Shown: positions 32,209 through 39,344 of the stretch, piece after piece
How the letters are laid out: each line of letters begins with the position of its first letter
How positions within the stretch are numbered: the stretch's first letter is position 1
Origin: JARYMI01 sp037444845
Lineage (GTDB): Bacteria; Acidobacteriota; Aminicenantia; Aminicenantales; UBA8522
Reading direction: 5' to 3'
DNA length: 39,344 nucleotides
Assembly (NCBI GenBank): GCA_037444845.1
Contig: JBBILQ010000021.1
Location: 1-39,344, forward strand
Notes under the pieces: generated by a model
Seen by the model: the letters and a program-made list of their open reading frames with translations, nothing else
Databases searched by the model: none
Told to the model about the DNA's origin: nothing
Position numbers and translations under genes: made by a program

Positions 32209-32240
32209 TGATAATCATTTTTTAAGGAAAGTGATTTAAC

Positions 32241-32504
32241 ATGTTGAGCCTGCGACTGATGCGATTTGGCACCAAAAAAAAGCCTTTCTACCGGGTCGTC
32301 GTCATGGAATCGAAAAGTCCCCGTCAGGGCAAAGCCAAGGATTTTATCGGTTTCTACGATCCGCTCAAGGATCCGGAGGAGATTCGGATAGACTTTGATA
32401 AAGCCAACCTGTGGCTGAAAAAGGGTGCTCGGGCATCCCAAACAGTCAAGTCCCTTTTGGATAAAGCTTCCAAATCAACAAACATTCCGATTAATCATTC
32501 TTAG
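32241..32504 (+). CDS. rpsP: 30S ribosomal protein bS16
   Basis: This 87-residue protein is ribosomal protein S16. It begins MLSLRLMRFGTKKKPFYRVV and has SPRQGKAKDFIGFYDPL, the classical S16 signature, with LKKGARASQTVKSLL near the C-terminus. It binds 16S rRNA early in 30S assembly. ATG 32241 has AAGGAAAG upstream. It opens the conserved rpsP-khpA-rimM-trmD-rplS operon. Confidence 0.97.
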   Translation: MLSLRLMRFGTKKKPFYRVVVMESKSPRQGKAKDFIGFYDPLKDPEEIRIDFDKANLWLKKGARASQTVKSLLDKASKSTNIPINHS

Positions 32505-32521
32505 ACTTTAAGGAGGTTACT

Positions 32522-32758
32522 GTGAAGGAGCTCGTTGAATTGATCGCCAAATCGTTGGTGGACAACCCGGAAAGGGTGGTGGTTTCCCAGCTCGAAGGAG
32601 AACAGACGACGATCCTGGAGCTTAAGGTTGCCCCGGAAGATTTAGGAAAGGTCATCGGGAAACAGGGCCGCACGGCGCGCGCGATCCGGATCATCTTAGG
32701 TGCTGCCGGCATGAAGCTCAAGAGGAGATTTAACCTCGAGATCATCGAAAAAGGCTAA
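32522..32758 (+). CDS. khpA: KH-domain RNA-binding protein KhpA
   Basis: This 78-residue single-KH-domain protein (YlqC/KhpA) has the RNA-binding GKQGRTARAIR loop near residues 46-56. It precedes rimM, its standard place. Homologues bind many small RNAs and mRNAs, often with KhpB, and affect cell division. GTG 32522 is preceded by a strong AAGGAGGT. The stop codon directly abuts the rimM start. Confidence 0.94.
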   Translation: MKELVELIAKSLVDNPERVVVSQLEGEQTTILELKVAPEDLGKVIGKQGRTARAIRIILGAAGMKLKRRFNLEIIEKG

Positions 32759-33268
32759 TTGATAAGCGTTGGCAGAATTATAAGGAGCCAGGGGAAGGGA
32801 GGCGAGCTCAGGCTTAAATTCTACCAGGCGACGTCGATCAGGTTTGCTGAGCTCAAGAAAATCCAGATAAAAAAAGAGGGGGTCCTTAGAGAATATAAAA
32901 TCCAAGCCCTCACGGCCAAAGGAAAGGCTTATCACATCAAACTCGAGGGAGTTGAAAACCTGGCCCAGGCTGATGCTCTGGCCGGAGCAGAGGTTTTTGT
33001 CGCTGAAGACATGATGAGTTCTCTGGAGGGCGGACAGTTTTATATCTATCAGCTTAAGGGATGCTCAGTCGTGGATCTATCTGGGAGAAAAGTGGGGACG
33101 GTCGTGGATGTGGATCCTGTCCCTGGCAATACCCTGTTGGTCGTGGAAAAAGAAGGCCAAGAGATACTCATCCCTTTTCATCAATCGATATGCAAAGAGG
33201 TCAATATCGCCAGCAAAGAGATTAGGATCGACGCCCCCGAGGGGCTTTTGAACTTGGATGAGATTTGA
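32759..33268 (+). CDS. rimM: Ribosome maturation factor RimM
   Basis: This 169-residue protein helps mature the 30S head by binding S19 and 16S rRNA. The N-terminal RimM domain begins ISVGRIIRSQGKGGELRL. The PRC-barrel part has GGQFYIYQLKGCSVVD, then VGTVVDVDPVPGNTLLVV and a terminal ILIPFHQSICKEV. The start is TTG 32759, immediately after the khpA stop; AAGG lies 4-5 nt before it. No other start codon preserves the conserved N-terminus. It overlaps trmD by 11 bp. Confidence 0.94.
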   Translation: MISVGRIIRSQGKGGELRLKFYQATSIRFAELKKIQIKKEGVLREYKIQALTAKGKAYHIKLEGVENLAQADALAGAEVFVAEDMMSSLEGGQFYIYQLKGCSVVDLSGRKVGTVVDVDPVPGNTLLVVEKEGQEILIPFHQSICKEVNIASKEIRIDAPEGLLNLDEI

Positions 33269-34004
33269 TATAATCACAATATTCCCCGAATTGCTGGCCA
33301 GCGTTTTCTCAGGGGGAGTGGTCAAGAAGGCGCTGGAAAAGAAGGAGTTAGAGGTTTGGGTCCATGATTTGAGAGATTTTGCCCACGACAGACACAGGCA
33401 AGTGGATGATCGTCCGTTTGGCGGAGGCGAAGGCATGGTCTTCAAGCCAGAACCGATTTTCAAGGCTGTCGAGAGCATCAAGCAGAGCTCCCAGAGCCTC
33501 GTTTATCTCCTTTCCCCCCAGGGGGTGAGGCTTGATTCCGGCCTGGCGCAGAGGCTCGCCGGCGCCCCCCAGGTTATCCTGATCTGCGGACGGTATGAAG
33601 GCGTGGACGAGAGAGTCAGCCGGAACATTGTCGATGGAGAACTTTCCATAGGAGACTACGTTCTAACCGGAGGAGAGCCGGCCGCGTGGGTGGTTGTCGA
33701 TGCCGTGGCCAGGTTTATCCCCGGCGTCGTCGGCAAGGAGGAATCCGTCCGGCAGGATTCTTTTTACAGCGGCCTGCTCGATCATCCTCATTACACCCGG
33801 CCTCGCTCTTTCCGGGGAATGAAGGTGCCGATGGTGCTGTTTTCCGGGGATCATGCCAAAATCAGAGAGTGGCGGAGGAAGAAAGCCCTGGAAAAAACTT
33901 TAGCCCTGCGGCCTGACCTTTTAGAGAGACAGAAACTGACGCCGGAAGACAAGAAAATACTCGGGTCACTCACAAAGAAAGGAAAAGACAATGAACCTGA
34001 TTGA
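33258..34004 (+). CDS. trmD: tRNA (guanine-N1)-methyltransferase TrmD
   Basis: This 248-residue enzyme makes m1G37 in tRNAs to prevent +1 frameshifting. It is a knotted SPOUT methyltransferase, working as a dimer. Motifs are DIITIFPELL, DDRPFGGGEGMVFKPEPI, LICGRYEGVDERV, IGDYVLTGGEPAA, LLDHPHYTRP and LFSGDHAKIREWR. All SAM-binding knot residues I recognise are present. ATG 33258 lies within the 3' end of rimM; its own 3' end overlaps rplS by 14 bp. Confidence 0.97.
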   Translation: MRFDIITIFPELLASVFSGGVVKKALEKKELEVWVHDLRDFAHDRHRQVDDRPFGGGEGMVFKPEPIFKAVESIKQSSQSLVYLLSPQGVRLDSGLAQRLAGAPQVILICGRYEGVDERVSRNIVDGELSIGDYVLTGGEPAAWVVVDAVARFIPGVVGKEESVRQDSFYSGLLDHPHYTRPRSFRGMKVPMVLFSGDHAKIREWRRKKALEKTLALRPDLLERQKLTPEDKKILGSLTKKGKDNEPD

Positions 34005-34332
34005 TCTGGTCGAACAAAAGCAGCAGAAGACAGACCTGGACCCTTTTGACGTCGGAGACACGGTCAAGGTCCATGTCATCATCAAGGAAGGAGACAAAGA
34101 ACGCGTCCAGGTTTTTAAAGGAGACGTGATCTCCAAAAGAGGACGGGGCTTAGGAGCGACCTTCACGGTGCGGAAGGTTTCGTTTGGGATCGGCGTGGAG
34201 CGAATTTTTCCTCTGCACGCCAGGACAATAAGGAAAATCGAAGTCGTCAAAAAAGGGAAGGTCAGACGGGCCAAGCTCTATTATCTCCGCGGCCTGAAGG
34301 GCAAAGCGGCCAAGATTAAAGAAGCCAAGTGA
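33991..34332 (+). CDS. rplS: 50S ribosomal protein bL19
   Basis: This 113-residue protein is ribosomal protein L19, at the 30S-50S interface. It has FDVGDTVKVHV, KERVQVFKGDVISKRG, FTVRKVSFGIGVERIFPLH and the basic KVRRAKLYYLRGLKGKAAKI tail. ATG 33991 has AAAGGA 8 nt upstream within the end of trmD. Confidence 0.97.
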   Translation: MNLIDLVEQKQQKTDLDPFDVGDTVKVHVIIKEGDKERVQVFKGDVISKRGRGLGATFTVRKVSFGIGVERIFPLHARTIRKIEVVKKGKVRRAKLYYLRGLKGKAAKIKEAK

Positions 34333-34372
34333 GAGTCGCGCCTCGGCGCTTATTCCCTGCTTGAAGGCAGAG

Positions 34373-35005
34373 ATGGCAGGTTTCACGATCGAAAGGAAGA
34401 TTCTCGCGAGGACAAGCGGAGCGATCGCGGGAGTTGACGAGGCGGGGAGGGGAGCCCTGTTCGGGCCCGTCATCGCCGCCGTGGTAATTTGGCCCCGCCG
34501 CCTGATAGAACGGCCGGTCAGAGGCTGGCTGAAGGAGGTCGACGATTCCAAGTCACTCTGCCCTTCCAGGAGGGAGAAGCTGGCCTCTCTCATCATGGCC
34601 GAGGCCCAGGCTGTAGGCCTGGGATCAGCCACGAACCGGGAAATCGACCGGCTGAACATCTACTGGGCTTCGTTCGAGGCGATGAAAAGGGCGGTGGAGA
34701 GCCTAACTGTGCAGCCGAATTATCTTTTAATCGACGGCTTTCAGCACTGCCGGAGCGGATTTCCTTGTCCTCAGCTTGGCGTTCCCGGGGGAGACCGTCA
34801 ATCGATCTCGATTGCCGCAGCCTCGATTATCGCCAAAGTCGTCCGGGACGAGTTGATGAGGATCTTCGACAATTATTACAGCGGATACCATCTGGCCAAG
34901 AACAAGGGATACGGAACAAAAGAGCATTATCAGGCCTTGAAGAAGAAGGGGCCGACGCCTCTCCATCGCCTGAGCTTCAACCTTGAGAGCAGGGCGGCCT
35001 TGTGA
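34373..35005 (+). CDS. rnhB: Ribonuclease HII
   Basis: This 210-residue enzyme removes RNA from RNA-DNA hybrids and single ribonucleotides from DNA. Catalytic motifs are GVDEAGRGALFGPV with the Asp-Glu pair, DDSKSL, LLIDG and the ASIIAKVVRDELM helix with the last acidic residue. KNKGYGTKEHYQAL and the closing HRLSF follow. ATG 34373 is preceded by AAGG at 5 nt; TTG 34361 is an alternative. It shares its stop with the start of the next gene (TGATG). Confidence 0.95.
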   Translation: MAGFTIERKILARTSGAIAGVDEAGRGALFGPVIAAVVIWPRRLIERPVRGWLKEVDDSKSLCPSRREKLASLIMAEAQAVGLGSATNREIDRLNIYWASFEAMKRAVESLTVQPNYLLIDGFQHCRSGFPCPQLGVPGGDRQSISIAAASIIAKVVRDELMRIFDNYYSGYHLAKNKGYGTKEHYQALKKKGPTPLHRLSFNLESRAAL

Positions 35006-37107
35006 TGAGCGAGAAAGTCGACAAGACGAGGATCATCGAGCAAGCCGAGAGGCTGGTCAAGGCGGGCCGGATCGAAGAGGCCATCGCCGAATACAAGAAA
35101 CTCCTGGCCGGGGAGGCGGATGACCTGAGCATCAACAACCTCATCGGCGATCTCTACATCCAGCTCGGCCGCATCGGCGAGGCCGTTCAGGCCTTCCAGA
35201 GTGTCGGCAGCTTCTATGAGAAAAAAGGCTACCACTCTCAGGCGCTGGCCGTTTACCGGAAAGTTAACAAGCTTGCCCCAGACCACGTCGTCGCCATCGT
35301 CAAAATGGGGGACCTCTATGCCGCCCAGGGGTTTGCCGCGGAAGCCAAGAGAGAGTACTTGAAGGCAGAAAAGATTCTCCGCCAGGGAAAAAGACTGAAA
35401 GAGCTCATGTTCTTGTATGATAAACTGATCAAGCTCGACAGGGAGAACGCCTCTTTTAAGCTGTCCCTGGCCGGGATTTTCGAGCAAGAGGGGTTCATCG
35501 AGGACGCCGTGTCTCAGCTAAACGACGCCGCGGAACTTCTCCTGAGCCATGATGACCTTAGGGAGGCCGAAAAGGTCATCGAACGGGCCAGGTGGCTCAA
35601 AGCTGACGGTGAACGAGCCTTGACCAACCTGGTTGAGGTTCTCAAACGAAGCGGCCGGAGCGAGGAGGCCATCAGAATTGTCGAGGATGCCCTCAGCCGG
35701 GATGAGACAAACATTCGTTTCAGGTCCACCTTAGGCACACTCCATCTTGACAATGGGAAGCTTGAGAAGGCTGAGGAAATCTTTTCCGGTATCATCGCGG
35801 AAGTACCTTTAGAGGCTCGGGCGCGAGTCAAGCTGGGCAAGGTTTACGCCCTGCAGGATAAACCCGAAAAGGCCCACGTCATCTTTGAGCCTCTCATCGA
35901 TAGCCTGCTGAAGAAGCAAAAGGAAGACAAGGCCATCGGCCTGCTGGGCATTGTCCTCAGTGCCAAAAAGGCCTATTTGCCCGCTCTGGAAAAACTGGCG
36001 GCCATCTATAAGTCCAAGAATCAGAAGGCCAACCAGGAAGTCGTCTGCCGCGTTATATTGGAGGAGGCCAGGGCCAGGAATCTTGTGGAAACGATATTTG
36101 TCGCCTTGGCTGATCTCATGGAGCTCTGCCCAACGGATGAAAGCCTGGCCAAAGAATACTGGGATTTGCGCCGGCGGCTCGGTTTCATCGATGACAGAAA
36201 GGAGGAAGAAGAACTGCTCGCCAGAGCAGGGAGAGAGGAAGATGCTGACATTCTTCTGGCCAAGGCAGACCTCTACGTCAGCCAGGGGCTCCTCCGGAAC
36301 GCCAGGAGAATCCTGGAAAACCTGAAACATAAATTTCCCGACTCAGCCAGGATTGAAGCGAAGCTTGAAAGCCTGGAAAAAATGAAACCGAAGATCAGAG
36401 ACGAAGAGATTCCGCTGCGCGTAGAAAAGGTCCAGGAAATCGAAAACAAGATTGAAGCCACTCCGGACCTGGCCAAGAGCTTTCTTTCCCTCCTCCGGGA
36501 ACAGGAGAGCGAGGAGAAGAGGCTCACAGCAGCGGATATATTCTCTGACACCGAAATCCTTCCCATGCCGGCAGAAGAAGCCCCGGGAAGGAAATATTAT
36601 GACCTGGCCGAGAAAATCGTCGAGGAGCTGGAGATGATCCGGAATGTCTTAAGCCAGCAGCTCCGCGGAGACATCTCCATCCTGGAAAAAGACCTGAGCG
36701 ATATCGTCCGAGACTTCCGGGCCCAGGTTCGGAAGAAAATCAATGCGAGAGATTTCGAGGCCCGCTATCATCTTGGGCTGGCCTTTCTTGAACAAGGCCT
36801 GTTAGAGGAGGCCGTCGAGGAGTTTTTGCTGGCTTCAGAAGACCCAGGCCGAACGTTGGAATGCTACACGATCATCAGCAAGGCGTACCGGAAGAAAGGG
36901 GATTTCGAGGAGGCGGCGAAGTGGCTGGACGAATGCCTCAAATTCGTGGGCGAGGGAACCGACAGGTTTTACGCTCTCCAGTATGAACTGGCTTCCCTTT
37001 ACGAAGAGATGGGAGATAAGCCGAAAGCTATGGAGCTCTACGATAGAGTCAGAAAGTGGAACGCTCGCTACAGAGATGTCAGCCAGAAGGTCAAAACCCC
37101 GAGCTGA
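35005..37107 (+). CDS. Large cytoplasmic TPR protein
   Basis: This 700-residue protein has no signal peptide or membrane helix and is mostly helical repeats. Clear TPR units appear at residues 5-100 (AERLVKAGRIEEAIAEYKKL, then NLIGDLYIQLGRIGEAVQAF). They continue through about 430 (TLGTLHLDNGKLEKAEEIF) and resume near 580-690 (RYHLGLAFLEQGLLEEAVEE and LASLYEEMGDKPKAMELYD). The region about 455-575 is acidic and probably coiled or a linker. Such proteins usually scaffold complexes; no partner can be named. The start overlaps the rnhB stop by one base. A GTG three bases upstream is an alternative. It lies 386 bp before a sigma54 activator gene. Confidence 0.75.
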   Translation: MSEKVDKTRIIEQAERLVKAGRIEEAIAEYKKLLAGEADDLSINNLIGDLYIQLGRIGEAVQAFQSVGSFYEKKGYHSQALAVYRKVNKLAPDHVVAIVKMGDLYAAQGFAAEAKREYLKAEKILRQGKRLKELMFLYDKLIKLDRENASFKLSLAGIFEQEGFIEDAVSQLNDAAELLLSHDDLREAEKVIERARWLKADGERALTNLVEVLKRSGRSEEAIRIVEDALSRDETNIRFRSTLGTLHLDNGKLEKAEEIFSGIIAEVPLEARARVKLGKVYALQDKPEKAHVIFEPLIDSLLKKQKEDKAIGLLGIVLSAKKAYLPALEKLAAIYKSKNQKANQEVVCRVILEEARARNLVETIFVALADLMELCPTDESLAKEYWDLRRRLGFIDDRKEEEELLARAGREEDADILLAKADLYVSQGLLRNARRILENLKHKFPDSARIEAKLESLEKMKPKIRDEEIPLRVEKVQEIENKIEATPDLAKSFLSLLREQESEEKRLTAADIFSDTEILPMPAEEAPGRKYYDLAEKIVEELEMIRNVLSQQLRGDISILEKDLSDIVRDFRAQVRKKINARDFEARYHLGLAFLEQGLLEEAVEEFLLASEDPGRTLECYTIISKAYRKKGDFEEAAKWLDECLKFVGEGTDRFYALQYELASLYEEMGDKPKAMELYDRVRKWNARYRDVSQKVKTPS

Positions 37108-37493
37108 AGGTCAATTTTTTCTGCTTGACAAATTTTGGATTCTGTTTTGTAAAAAATGGGGCTTTTTTCGTTGTGGCACGATATGCCGCAGAAGCCGGGC
37201 GTCTGGAAATCTTCGTACCGGCGCGTCCCGAGCGCGTCATCGCCAGCCCTGATCTTTCCCCGGGAACCAAATCCCTGGAAAAAGAATAAAACAAAAAGAA
37301 AGGCCGTGAGCCCAAGGAGTGATAAACGAACGATCCTTATTGTTTCTCCTTTTCTGCGTGTGATGGCTCTTCGCCAGAAGGAAGAATTCCTTCTCAGCTC
37401 GGGATTAAAAACATTATAGCTGTTTCCTGCGCGTGCCGCGAGCAGCTTGTCGGCGGATGAGAAAATTTATCCACGGCTGTCGTTAAATGGGAT
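37108..37493. other. 386-bp gene-free gap with a promoter-like site
   Basis: No convincing coding region is seen. TTGACA (37125-37130) and TGTAAA (37148-37153) are spaced by 17 bp and could drive the downstream activator through a leader of more than 300 nt. AGAAGGAA (37376-37383) and TTCCTTCT (37387-37394) form an 8-bp stem with a 3-nt loop, not followed by a T-run. A single DnaA-box-like TTATCCACG lies at 37468-37476. An 87-codon frame at 37156-37419 lacks a ribosome site and family features. Confidence 0.5.
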
Positions 37494-38891
37494 GTGGGAA
37501 TTAAAGTCGAACGTCTCCAGTCCTTCCTGGCCAGGCTTCTCCAGGCAGTTGCGGAAGAAATTCCTTCGGCTCGGGCCGACATCGTTTTTTTGGGGGAAAA
37601 TAACACGATTGCTTTCCGGCAATCCTGGCCGCCCGGAGATAGGCCGGCACCTCCCTTCGTAGAGGCGTCAATCCACAGCAGCGTCAGCGACGGACGGCCT
37701 TTGCTCGTTGGCCCGGGAAGTCCCGCCCTTTGGGAAGGCCATCCGGGCCGTCGCGGAGAGTGCTTCCTCTGCGTTCCCTTCATTTCAGGAGACCGGCCTA
37801 TCGGTGCCATCTGCCTCTCTCGGGACACTTCATCAAAACCCTATTCTCAGGATGATTTGGAGTACATTCTGGCAATAACCTCTCCCCTTTTCCATGTGCT
37901 CAAGAGCAGGCTTGTCGGCAGGGAACCGGGCGAGGACGCTGAAACCCGGCCTGAGTCCGGGCCTGTCATCGGCGTAAGCCGGAGTTCCCGCCTCGTTCAG
38001 ACTCTGATCGACAGGGTCAAGGATACCGACGCGCCGGTGTTTATCTGCGGCGAGAGCGGAACCGGGAAAGAGCTCATCGCCCGGGCCATTCACGAAAGAG
38101 GGATCAGGAAGGAGAAGCCGTTTGTCGCCGTGAACTGCGCCGCCATTCCCGACCATCTTCTGGAAAGCGAGCTGTTCGGCCACGCCAGAGGGGCCTTTAC
38201 CGGCGCGCTGCGGGACAAAGCTGGGCTCATCGAGGAAGCCCACGGCGGGACGTTCTTCCTGGATGAAATCGGGGACCTTCCGCTCCCGCTTCAGTCCAAG
38301 CTCCTGAGGCTTCTCCAGGAAAGGGAGATCCGGAGGATTGGCGAGAATCGAACCAAGCGGGTCGATGTCCGTTTTGTCAGCGCGACCAACAAGAATATCG
38401 AGAAGGAAATAGAGCTCGGGAATTTTCGGGTCGACCTCTACTACCGCCTGCGCATCCTGACGATCGACGTCCCGCCGCTCAGAGAAAGGAAGAATGACCT
38501 GCTTCTCTTTGTCAATTATTTTGTGGACAAGTATTGCCGGGACATGAAAAGAGAAAGAGCCTTTTTTTCGCCGCGCGCCCTGGACCTCCTGATGGACTAT
38601 GCCTGGCCGGGAAACATCCGGGAGCTTCAGAGTGAAATCCAGAGATGCCTGATCCTCGCTGGAGACGGAGGCCTGATCAAGGAAGAGCATCTTTCGCCGA
38701 AAATCAACCCACAGAAAGAAGTCTGCTCAACTGTTTCTTATGGCTACTCGCAGGCCAAGGCTGAATTCGAAATGCGCTTCTTGAGCCAGGCCCTCCTCCG
38801 CTTCGGCCGCAACAAGGCGCGGACGGCCGAGGGAATCGGCCTGTCCCGTCAGGGCCTCTTCAAGCTGTTGAAGAAACACGGCCTGGGGTAG
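37494..38891 (+). CDS. Sigma54-dependent activator with GAF-like sensor, no receiver
   Basis: This 465-residue bacterial enhancer-binding protein uses ATP to remodel sigma54-RNA polymerase at -24/-12 promoters. Residues 1-145 look like a GAF-type sensor (ECFLCVPFISGDRPIGAICL near 89-108), not a phosphorylated receiver. The AAA+ domain has Walker A GESGTGKE (186-193), the sigma54-contact loop GAFTGA (223-228) and Walker B GGTFFLDEIG (241-250). An arginine-finger region, FRVDLYYRLR, lies near 311-320. A Fis-type helix-turn-helix closes the protein (NKARTAEGIGLSRQGLFKLL). GTG 37494 is the first start that keeps the full sensor; it has no clear ribosome site, so the start is uncertain. The ligand and target genes are unknown. 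Confidence 0.88.
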   Translation: MGIKVERLQSFLARLLQAVAEEIPSARADIVFLGENNTIAFRQSWPPGDRPAPPFVEASIHSSVSDGRPLLVGPGSPALWEGHPGRRGECFLCVPFISGDRPIGAICLSRDTSSKPYSQDDLEYILAITSPLFHVLKSRLVGREPGEDAETRPESGPVIGVSRSSRLVQTLIDRVKDTDAPVFICGESGTGKELIARAIHERGIRKEKPFVAVNCAAIPDHLLESELFGHARGAFTGALRDKAGLIEEAHGGTFFLDEIGDLPLPLQSKLLRLLQEREIRRIGENRTKRVDVRFVSATNKNIEKEIELGNFRVDLYYRLRILTIDVPPLRERKNDLLLFVNYFVDKYCRDMKRERAFFSPRALDLLMDYAWPGNIRELQSEIQRCLILAGDGGLIKEEHLSPKINPQKEVCSTVSYGYSQAKAEFEMRFLSQALLRFGRNKARTAEGIGLSRQGLFKLLKKHGLG

Positions 38892-38924
38892 CATCGTCTT
38901 TCTCTTTCATCTTTTTATTTTTTC

Positions 38925-38933
38925 TGCTACATT
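38925..38933 (+). promoter_or_regulatory. Candidate extended -10 promoter of the small Cys protein gene
   Basis: TGC-TACATT (38925-38933) is an extended -10 element ending 9 nt before ATG 38943. The -35 position (38905-38910, TTTCAT) is poor. The arrangement resembles the leaderless promoters elsewhere in the window. Confidence 0.35.
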
Positions 38934-38942
38934 GGAATCACG

Positions 38943-39221
38943 ATGACCGAGGAAAAGAAGAAAGCCGGAGTCTTTCAAATTGTCTGCCCTTGCTGCCAGT
39001 CTGTCCTCTGGGTTGATGGCGTCTGCCGGGAAATCGTCAAGACAGAAAAGCATGCCGCTAAAAAGAAGGGGAGCCTGGACGACCTGTTAGAGAAGGAGAA
39101 AAAGCGTCAGGAAGAAATCGACCGCAAGTTCGAAGCCACGGCTGAGGTCGAGCGCCAGAAGAAGGAGAAGGCCAAGGAGGCCTTCGAGAGGGCGCTGAGC
39201 AAGCTCGATAAAGAGGAATAA
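38943..39221 (+). CDS. Small Cys-motif / coiled-coil protein of unknown function
   Basis: This 92-residue protein begins with a short zinc-ribbon-like part: IVCPCCQSVLWVDGVCREIV gives Cys at about 15, 17, 18 and 28. The second half is a highly charged helix, about residues 38-92, rich in Lys, Glu and Arg and likely coiled coil. I do not recognise a named family. The CPCC core with a single later Cys is too short for a classical zinc ribbon, unless the protein dimerises. It lies 51 bp after the sigma54 activator and has no strong ribosome site; GGA at 8 nt is weak. The charged frame and its position make a real gene likely. Confidence 0.65.
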   Translation: MTEEKKKAGVFQIVCPCCQSVLWVDGVCREIVKTEKHAAKKKGSLDDLLEKEKKRQEEIDRKFEATAEVERQKKEKAKEAFERALSKLDKEE

Positions 39222-39293
39222 CGGCCTTCCAGGCATGAATCCCTTGCCTGAGGACAGAGAAGAGAACCAAGCGGAAAAAAAAGCGAGACACTA

Positions 39294-39344
39294 GTGTCCC
39301 GTCTCGTAAGTACCTTGCCGAAGTCCTCCGCAAAGACGGGACAC
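39294..39344. repeat. Inverted repeat at the right window edge
   Basis: GTGTCCCGTCT (39294-39304) and AGACGGGACAC (39334-39344) are perfect 11-bp inverted repeats around a 29-nt loop. They overlap the 12-base palindrome GACACTAGTGTC (39287-39298) and a further CGAGAC/GTCTCG pair. It may be a transcription terminator-like hairpin without T-run, or the end of a larger repeat or insertion sequence continuing past the window. Confidence 0.5.

Noticed and set aside
32147..32212. 21-codon ATG frame between ffh and rpsP
   Set aside because: No ribosome site, and the frame contains the rpsP promoter, so it is probably chance.
37156..37419. 87-codon frame in the gap before the sigma54 activator
   Set aside because: No Shine-Dalgarno, no family features, and the ATG lies 2 nt after the -10-like box, too close for transcription start.
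37468..37476. DnaA-box-like TTATCCACG
   Set aside because: Single imperfect site with no cluster, no AT-rich unwinding region and no dnaA/dnaN nearby; not evidence for an origin.
39236..39295. 19-codon charged frame after the small Cys protein
   Set aside because: No proper ribosome spacing, and it ends within the terminal inverted repeat; likely chance.

Overview
This 39.3 kb window is a gene-dense bacterial chromosome segment with moderately high GC. Genes are closely packed on both strands. There is no phage, plasmid, tRNA or rRNA gene and no CRISPR array. A lipoprotein with a lipobox, a membrane-fusion (MacA-type) adaptor and a WcaJ-type polyprenyl sugar transferase with glycosyltransferases all point to a diderm. 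The gene content (pyruvate phosphate dikinase, proline dehydrogenase, L-lactate permease, DUF4438, DUF4388 and large TPR proteins) would suit an Acidobacteriota/Aminicenantes-like lineage. That placement is an inference from gene style; no phylogenetic marker was compared.

Layout. 1-3200: small Smr protein, nitroreductase, secreted tandem DUF4438-like protein. 3290-6420: a short HTH regulator whose promoter and start codon are covered by two inverted-repeat operators, then ppdK. 6417-6570: a 154-bp miniature element with terminal inverted repeats, of which the window's first 49 bp are a second partial copy. 6585-10129: proline dehydrogenase (-), histone-deacetylase-like amidohydrolase (+), cutA and an M20 peptidase (-). 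10276-17197: exopolysaccharide-type cluster of four GT4 and one GT2 glycosyltransferases plus a polyprenyl-phosphate sugar-1-phosphate transferase. 22508-17178 (-): apparent operon of a DUF4388 protein, a 26-residue membrane microprotein, miaA, hflX, a TPR/SLH-like lipoprotein and pgsA. 25192-22555 (-): MacA-type adaptor, MacB/LolD-type ATPase and Yip1-like membrane protein. 25527-26875: inositol-monophosphatase family protein and a secreted PA-IL-like protein. 30514-26902 (-): lactate permease, accB, accC. 30807-37107: the classical ffh-rpsP-khpA-rimM-trmD-rplS-rnhB set followed by a 700-residue TPR protein. 37494-39221: a sigma54 activator without receiver domain and a small Cys/coiled-coil protein.

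Two themes stand out. First, at least five genes lack a Shine-Dalgarno sequence and have a sigma70-like promoter whose -10 box ends only 6-10 nt before the start codon (3332, 10276, 14634, 22508 on the minus strand, 25527; 38943 is weaker). These predict leaderless mRNAs, while other genes here carry normal Shine-Dalgarno sites. Second, intergenic spaces hold several unrelated palindromic elements (6417-6570 with a partial copy at 1-49; 25312-25433; 30602-30723; an inverted repeat at 39294-39344). The best candidates for undescribed biology are the twin-operator HTH gene, the microprotein coupled to miaA, the miniature element, and the DUF4438 pair with one degenerate copy. All functional statements rest on motif reading, not database searches.
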